A stretch of DNA of 64,000 nt, taken from assembly GCF_001729765.1 (NCBI RefSeq), contig NZ_CP017181.1, positions 2,542,001 through 2,606,000 on the forward strand, in the 5' to 3' direction. Below the pieces are notes generated by a model that did no database searches, was not told the DNA's origin, and worked only from the letters and a program-made list of their open reading frames with translations. How positions within the stretch are numbered: the first letter of the stretch is position 1; every line of letters starts with the position of its first letter. Source of the DNA: Enterobacter kobei. GTDB taxonomy: Bacteria; Pseudomonadota; Gammaproteobacteria; Enterobacterales; Enterobacteriaceae. Shown piece by piece: positions 59,327 through 64,000 of the stretch. Made by a program: the position numbers and the translations under genes.

Positions 59327-60346
59327 TCACCCATGAACTTTAACGACGACTTTCCCCTTTGCATGCCCTCGAGCCAGATAGGTGAAGGCGTCGCTCGTTT
59401 GGGCAAAGGGGTAAACCTTGTCGATTACGGGCTTGATGAGTTCAGCGTCCATGAGTTCACCGATTTGGCTGAGCTGGCTGCCATCAGGGCGAACAAAGAG
59501 AAACGAATAGGTCAAACCTCGCTTTTTTGACAGCCGCATGATTTTGCGGCTCATCAGCCCTAATACGGAACGCAGGAAAACATTAAGGTGTCGTTCCCGC
59601 GCGAAAGCAGCATCTAACGGCCCGATCAGGGAAATAATTTTCCCTCCCGGCTTAAGGATTTGCGTGGATTTCTCAATCGCGTCACCTCTGACAGTACCGA
59701 GGACAATATCGTAGCCGCTCAGTACTTTTTCGAATTCCTGCTTTCTATAGTCAACGACGTCATCTGCACCAAGGCGGCTCACCCAGTCAATGTTGGCTGC
59801 GCTGGTGGTCGTCCCAACCGTTGCACCAAAGTGTTTCGCCAGCTGGATAGCAAAACTGCCGATTCCACCGGATCCGGCAGGGATAAATACTTTCTGCCCC
59901 GCTCGCAGCATCGCGCGTTCTGTCAGCGCTTGCCAGGAGGTGAGACTGACCATAGGAAGTGACGCGGCCTGTACGAAATCCAGACTGGCGGGTTTTAACG
60001 CCGCAAGGCTTTCTGGCACCCGGACAAATTCGGCCAGCGACCCCGTTCCCCTGTCAAAAATACTGGCGAAAATCTCGTCGCCTGCCTTGAATCGCGTCAC
60101 GCGACGTCCTGTGGCAACGACAACGCCGGACACATCACTGCCCAAGGTCGCGGGGAGACTGAAATGCAGAACGCGTTTGAACATGCCGGTCGGGATCATG
60201 TTATCGATTGGGTTCAGACCTACTGCATACACTTTGACCAGAATTTCATCATCACCGGGGGACGGAAAATCGACGTCATCGATCCCCAGTCCCGGGGATT
60301 TACCATAGCGTTTAAACGTAAACGCTTTCATCGTCTTCTTATTCAT
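59327..60346 (-). CDS. Zinc-independent NADP-dependent oxidoreductase (quinone oxidoreductase family, MDR)
   Basis: 339 aa member of the medium-chain dehydrogenase superfamily lacking zinc ligands. N-terminal GroES-like domain (GLNPIDNMIPTG; LGSDVSGVVVATG) and a Rossmann domain (FIPAGSGGIGSFAIQLAKHF). Likely reduces quinones or enones with NADPH. ATG 60346 is used; MKAFTFKRYG at residue 6 is a possible start. It lies about 100 bases downstream of the SDR gene on the same strand and may share its promoter and TetR control. Confidence 0.85.
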   Translation of the reverse strand: MNKKTMKAFTFKRYGKSPGLGIDDVDFPSPGDDEILVKVYAVGLNPIDNMIPTGMFKRVLHFSLPATLGSDVSGVVVATGRRVTRFKAGDEIFASIFDRGTGSLAEFVRVPESLAALKPASLDFVQAASLPMVSLTSWQALTERAMLRAGQKVFIPAGSGGIGSFAIQLAKHFGATVGTTTSAANIDWVSRLGADDVVDYRKQEFEKVLSGYDIVLGTVRGDAIEKSTQILKPGGKIISLIGPLDAAFARERHLNVFLRSVLGLMSRKIMRLSKKRGLTYSFLFVRPDGSQLSQIGELMDAELIKPVIDKVYPFAQTSDAFTYLARGHAKGKVVVKVHG

Positions 60347-60445
60347 TTGTCTTTTACTCTGCCGGGTTTGCCTGTGGCATGTTTCTTAACAACGCTGTTG
60401 CTGAGTGAAAAAACGATACTCAGTCCTATGCCGAATCCCTCCTGA

Positions 60446-61225
60446 CTACACTTTGTAGCGCTCTGCCACGTTAGCCTGGTTGATGTCCGCCAGCAGAGCC
60501 TGACGCGTCCTCTCCAGGTCATCCCAGTGGGCAGCGTGTTGTAAAGGAGGGATGGTGACGAGTTCGCGACGGTCAAAGCCCGCCAGGGCTGCGTCAACTA
60601 ACTGATCCACTTCCATCATCTCGGGCGCCTTACTGATATCAATACCGGCACGTTCCCAGATTTCGGTGTAAGTGCCGGCCGGAAGTACCGCCTGGACGTA
60701 AACGCCTGCGGAGGACAGCTCAAGATGCAATCCCTGCGACAAGAAAAGCACGAAGGCTTTGGTTGCACCGTAAATCGACATGCCAAATTCCGGGGCAAGC
60801 CCAACGACTGAACTGATATTGACGATCGCACCTTCTCCGGCGTTGACAAACCTTGGTGCCACGGCACTGGCAAGTCTCGTCAGCGCGGTGACATTCAGGG
60901 CGATAAGACGCTCAATTGCCTCGGACGTCTGGCCGATAAAATGGCCCGACTGTGCGATGCCGGCGTTATTGATCAGCACCCCTATTTTTTCGTCTTCACG
61001 AAGACGCGTTTCCACCGTCGCTAACTCCGCTGCCTGAGTGAGATCGGCAGGCAGGACATCTACAGAAACGCCCTTCTCCTGTCTCAGACGTTCGGCAAGT
61101 GCGTCTAATTTTGTTTTATCCCGGGCAACCAGAATCAGGTCATGTCCACGGCTTGCAAACCTTTCCGCATAAACAGCACCAATACCCGTCGATGCGCCTG
61201 TAATGAGAACTGAAGTTTTCGTCAT
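60446..61225 (-). CDS. Short-chain dehydrogenase/reductase
   Basis: 259 aa classical SDR: TGASTGIG at 9-16, INNAGIAQSG, catalytic Ser in VNISSVVGLAP and Tyr152/Lys156 in YGATKAF. Cytoplasmic, probably NADPH-dependent (VARDK after strand 2). Divergent from a TetR-type regulator with a perfect inverted repeat in the spacer, so probably repressed by it. Substrate unknown; the YbbO/DltE-like SDR group is the closest impression. Confidence 0.85.
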   Translation of the reverse strand: MTKTSVLITGASTGIGAVYAERFASRGHDLILVARDKTKLDALAERLRQEKGVSVDVLPADLTQAAELATVETRLREDEKIGVLINNAGIAQSGHFIGQTSEAIERLIALNVTALTRLASAVAPRFVNAGEGAIVNISSVVGLAPEFGMSIYGATKAFVLFLSQGLHLELSSAGVYVQAVLPAGTYTEIWERAGIDISKAPEMMEVDQLVDAALAGFDRRELVTIPPLQHAAHWDDLERTRQALLADINQANVAERYKV

Positions 61226-61373
61226 GTGTGATCTTCTTTATCAAATGTTAAACAGAATCTGCACCGTTCGATGCAGGTAAATCCGGGAGATATCCGGCTC
61301 TCTTTGCTGATCTCAGCCAGACTGACAGAGCGTGCCTTTCTCTGCGAAGCGCTGTCGGAGATACAGATTTAAT

Positions 61374-61423
61374 GATGATGATCATAATCTATAAAGTCAA
61401 CTGGTTTGATTATGATCATCATC
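61374..61423. promoter_or_regulatory. Inverted-repeat operator between the SDR and TetR genes
   Basis: Two perfect 16-base arms, GATGATGATCATAATC at 61374-61389 and its complement at 61408-61423, spaced by 18 bases; each arm itself contains the palindrome ATGATCAT. The right arm ends just before a consensus -10 box (TATAAT, 61428-61433) of the tetR promoter. The left arm faces the SDR gene. This is well suited to binding by the TetR-type dimer(s) and control of both promoters. Confidence 0.78.
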
Positions 61424-61462
61424 AATGTATAATTGAGCCTTGTTTTATAGGGGGTGGGCAGC

Positions 61463-62011
61463 ATGAAAGTGTCAAAAGAGCAGGTCCGGGAGAACCGGAT
61501 GCGCATAGTTGAAACGGCATCCGAACTTTTTCGTGAACGCGGCTATGACGGCGTGGGCGTGGCGGAGCTGATGTCTGCTGCGGGTTTAACCCACGGCGGA
61601 TTTTATAAGCACTTTGGTTCGAAGGCCGACCTGATGTCAGAGGCCATGAATTGCGGGTTTGTGCATGCCGCTGAAAACCTGGCGGGTGTAGATCGAGACA
61701 AATTCATTGAATATTACCTCTCCCGGCAGCATCGCGATGATATGGCCGGAGGTTGCGTGATGTCTGCCCTGGGCACGGACACCGCACGCCAGTCCGAGTC
61801 CATCAAAGAGACATTTGCAGCCGGGGTTGAACGTCAGCTGGCAATGTTAAGCGACGAAAATGTCTCACGTGCTGACCTGATAAACACCTTTGCACATCTT
61901 GTCGGGGCTCTGGTGTTGTCCCGTGCCTGCCCGGATAATTCCGCGCTGGCTGCCGAAATTCTGGATGTCTGCCGCTCTCGCATTTTGAGTAAGGCTCCGC
62001 GAAAGGAATGA
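61463..62011 (+). CDS. TetR/AcrR-family transcriptional regulator
   Basis: 182 aa. N-terminal helix-turn-helix (ASELFRERGYDGVGVAELMS; GGFYKHFGSK) of the type found in NemR/AcuR-like TetR regulators, and a C-terminal ligand domain (GGCVMSALGTDTARQ). A cysteine in GGCVM lies in the ligand domain and could be a sensor residue; this is speculation. ATG 61463 follows GGGGGTGG; a GTG at 61454 is in frame. Divergent from the SDR/oxidoreductase genes, which it probably represses. Confidence 0.88.
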   Translation: MKVSKEQVRENRMRIVETASELFRERGYDGVGVAELMSAAGLTHGGFYKHFGSKADLMSEAMNCGFVHAAENLAGVDRDKFIEYYLSRQHRDDMAGGCVMSALGTDTARQSESIKETFAAGVERQLAMLSDENVSRADLINTFAHLVGALVLSRACPDNSALAAEILDVCRSRILSKAPRKE

Positions 62012-62188
62012 ATATTTTGCAGCCGGGGGTGTGATTGCCGGGAAATAACCGGAAGATTTAATGACGGAGGTCATAAAAAATGACGCTATCCCGGAGAGTA
62101 GGTTTGGAGAGGTTTTAGAGTAAGCCAAAAAGTTATATATTCCGGCCCGTTAAATCCAAATACACCTTCTGAGTTCAGAGGTTTACTC

Positions 62189-63400
62189 ATGTCATGGCAA
62201 TACTTCAAACAGACTTATTTAGTTAAGTTCTGGTCACCTGTTCCGGCCGTTATCGCGGCAGGCATTCTCTCTACTTATTATTTCGGCATTACCGGTACCT
62301 TTTGGGCCGTGACCGGCGAGTTTACCCGCTGGGGTGGTCAACTTCTGCAACTCGCTGGCGTGCATGCCGAAGAGTGGGGCTACTTTAAACTCATTCACCT
62401 GGACGGTACTCCGCTTACCCGCATCGACGGAATGATGATCATCGGGATGTTCGGCGGCTGTTTCGCGGCGGCGCTGTGGGCAAATAACGTCAAGTTGCGC
62501 ATGCCCAAAAGCCGTATCCGCATTATGCAGGCGGTCGTCGGCGGGATTATTGCCGGGTTTGGTGCTCGCCTGGCGATGGGCTGTAACCTTGCCGCGTTCT
62601 TCACGGGTATTCCGCAATTTTCACTGCATGCCTGGTTCTTTGCCGTCGCCACCGCGATTGGCTCTTACTTCGGTGCAAAATTCACCCTGCTGCCGCTGTT
62701 CCGTATTCCGGTAAAAATGACCAAAGTTAGCGCGGCGTCGCCGCTGACCCAGAAGCCGGACCAGGCGAAACGCCGTTTTCGCCTCGGTATGCTGGTCTTT
62801 TTTGCCATGATCGCGTGGGCAATCTGCACAGCGCTGAATCAACCGAAACTCGGCCTGGCGATGTTGTTCGGCGTAGGGTTCGGTCTGCTGATCGAACGCG
62901 CGCAGATCTGCTTTACCTCTGCGTTTCGCGATATGTGGATCACCGGACGAACCATGATGGCAAAAGCGATCATTGCCGGTATGGCGGTGAGCGCCATCGG
63001 CATTTTCAGCTATGTACAACTCGGTGTTGAACCGAAAATCATGTGGGCCGGTCCTAACGCGGTGATTGGTGGCCTGCTGTTTGGCTTCGGAATTGTGCTG
63101 GCAGGCGGGTGTGAAACCGGCTGGATGTATCGCGCCGTCGAAGGCCAGGTGCATTACTGGTGGGTCGGCCTTGGTAATGTCATTGGTTCAACCATTCTGG
63201 CGTACTACTGGGATGATGTCTCACCTGTACTCGCAACAAACTGGGATAAGGTCAATCTGTTGAGCACCTTCGGTCCGCTCGGCGGCCTGCTGGTAACCTA
63301 TGCCTTGCTGCTGGTCGCTTTTTTACTGGTTGTCGCGCAGGAGAAACGTTTCTTCCGTCGCACCACCGCTAAACCTGAAACGCAGGAGAACGCTGCATGA
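62189..63400 (+). CDS. yedE: YedE, YeeE/YedE-family sulfur-compound transporter
   Basis: 403 aa polytopic inner-membrane protein. The repeated family motifs with conserved cysteines are present: GARLAMGCNLAAFFTGI, ERAQICFTSAFRD and LAGGCETGWMYRAVEGQ. YeeE (TsuA) relatives import thiosulfate through such cysteines; YedE is associated with selenium/sulfur handling. Start ATG 62189 with AGAGG seven bases before. Its stop overlaps the yedF start by four bases (ATGA), fixing the pair as an operon. Confidence 0.93.
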   Translation: MSWQYFKQTYLVKFWSPVPAVIAAGILSTYYFGITGTFWAVTGEFTRWGGQLLQLAGVHAEEWGYFKLIHLDGTPLTRIDGMMIIGMFGGCFAAALWANNVKLRMPKSRIRIMQAVVGGIIAGFGARLAMGCNLAAFFTGIPQFSLHAWFFAVATAIGSYFGAKFTLLPLFRIPVKMTKVSAASPLTQKPDQAKRRFRLGMLVFFAMIAWAICTALNQPKLGLAMLFGVGFGLLIERAQICFTSAFRDMWITGRTMMAKAIIAGMAVSAIGIFSYVQLGVEPKIMWAGPNAVIGGLLFGFGIVLAGGCETGWMYRAVEGQVHYWWVGLGNVIGSTILAYYWDDVSPVLATNWDKVNLLSTFGPLGGLLVTYALLLVAFLLVVAQEKRFFRRTTAKPETQENAA

Positions 63401-63630
63401 AAGAGATCGTGCCTGATTATCGACTGGATATGATCGGCGAACCCTGCCCTTATCCGGCAGTGGCTACCCTTGAAGCGCTACCGCAGCTTAAAAAAGGGGA
63501 AATTCTGGAGGTGGTGAGCGACTGCCCGCAATCCATTAACAACATTCCGCTGGATGCTAAAAACCATGGCTACACGGTGCTGGATATTCAGCAGGACGGG
63601 CCAACAATCCGCTATTTGATTCAAAAATGA
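63397..63630 (+). CDS. yedF: YedF, TusA-like sulfur-carrier protein
   Basis: 77 aa protein of the TusA/SirA family with the conserved CPxP motif (Cys17 in GEPCPYP) and SDCPQSINNIP. It matches E. coli YedF in all but a few residues. Probably receives sulfur (or selenium) linked to YedE transport and relays it as persulfide in the cytoplasm; the acceptor is unknown. Confidence 0.96.
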   Translation: MKEIVPDYRLDMIGEPCPYPAVATLEALPQLKKGEILEVVSDCPQSINNIPLDAKNHGYTVLDIQQDGPTIRYLIQK

Positions 63631-63755
63631 ACGTTCAGGCCTCGTCAGAGGCCTTTATCGCATTGAATTATAAGACCTCTTGATCGAGGGCAAAGCCACC
63701 GCATCTGACTTAAGTAAAATCTCATATCCATTTTGAAGGAGGTTTTCGCAGTTTG

Positions 63756-64000
63756 ATGTATTTACGAGCTTTACTGGTTTTCGCCTTATTGATTCCCTTT
63801 CACGTGCTGCCCCTGAATTTCTCTTCAACCTTCCTGCGCCTTAACTGTCCGGAAAGAGGACTTGTCGAGGTTATCCTGCACGTTTACGACCATACGCAGG
63901 AACGGTGGCGCGGCCAGTTTGAAACCGGCGCAGGGCACAAGCGCGCGGGTGACACGGAAATTATCCCGTTTGCCAACGGTGATATTCTGTTCCATTCGGT
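63756..64000 (+). CDS. Unknown protein with N-terminal hydrophobic signal, 5' part only
   Basis: Open to the window edge (81 codons). Begins MYLRALLVFALLIPFHVLPL, a signal-peptide- or anchor-like segment, followed by LNCPERGLVEVILHVYDHTQ and a polar region. AAGGAGG lies 13 bases before ATG 63756; the TTG codon immediately before is an alternative start with better spacing. I do not recognise the family. Downstream of yedF by 125 bases. Confidence 0.55.
   Translation, partial: MYLRALLVFALLIPFHVLPLNFSSTFLRLNCPERGLVEVILHVYDHTQERWRGQFETGAGHKRAGDTEIIPFANGDILFHS

Overview
The window is chromosomal DNA from an enteric bacterium (Enterobacterales). It most resembles the Enterobacter / Lelliottia / Leclercia group: backbone proteins are near-identical in length and motif to those of E. 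coli and lie in the E. coli terminus-region order (psp-sap-fabI-yciW-rnb-gmr, then yciT-osmB-yciH-pyrF-lapBA-pgpB-ribA-acnA-cysB-topA-yciN-sohB-yciK-btuR-rluB-yciO-rnm-trp). An rpfF gene beside the gmr/rpfR homologue is a feature I associate with Cronobacter and Enterobacter rather than Escherichia. No tRNA, rRNA, IS element, CRISPR array or phage gene was seen. Identifications come from sequence memory and motifs, not from database searches.

Layout. 1-3.3 kb: ycjO(partial)-ycjN-ycjM, sugar ABC uptake with a GH13 phosphorylase. 3.5-6.2 kb: pspDCBA divergent from pspF, with a sigma-54 promoter between; pspE is absent. 6.25-11.5 kb: sapABCDF, tightly overlapping. 11.6-19.2 kb: an accessory block between sapF and fabI, where E. 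coli has only a small gene. It holds a TupA-like ATP-grasp protein, an AdeRS-like two-component system and, divergently, a small membrane protein, an NBD-less ABC-exporter membrane domain and an AdeB-like RND pump. 19.4-26.6 kb: fabI, a yciW homologue cut by an amber codon, rnb, and a tail-to-tail rpfR/rpfF pair (diffusible-signal-factor receptor and synthase). 26.7-46.1 kb: conserved housekeeping genes. 46.2-52.9 kb: the complete trp operon with promoter/operator, leader peptide and attenuator. 53-62 kb: a second accessory block with a YbdG-like mechanosensitive channel, a cold-shock gene with a cold-box leader, an unknown membrane protein, a DsbA-like protein, an OhrR-like regulator divergent from alpha/beta hydrolases, a LysR remnant, a quinone-oxidoreductase-like enzyme, and an SDR divergent from a TetR regulator over a perfect inverted repeat. 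62.2-63.6 kb: yedE-yedF (sulfur/selenium transport and TusA-like protein). The final gene runs off the edge.

The systems most worth attention are: (1) the orphan efflux locus, in which an AdeRS-type sensor/regulator faces an operon with an RND permease but no periplasmic adaptor or outer-membrane channel, and with an ATPase-less ABC membrane domain instead; (2) the RpfF/RpfR module linking a fatty-acid signal to cyclic-di-GMP; (3) two regulator/enzyme pairs in the 57-61 kb block with clear operator-like repeats.
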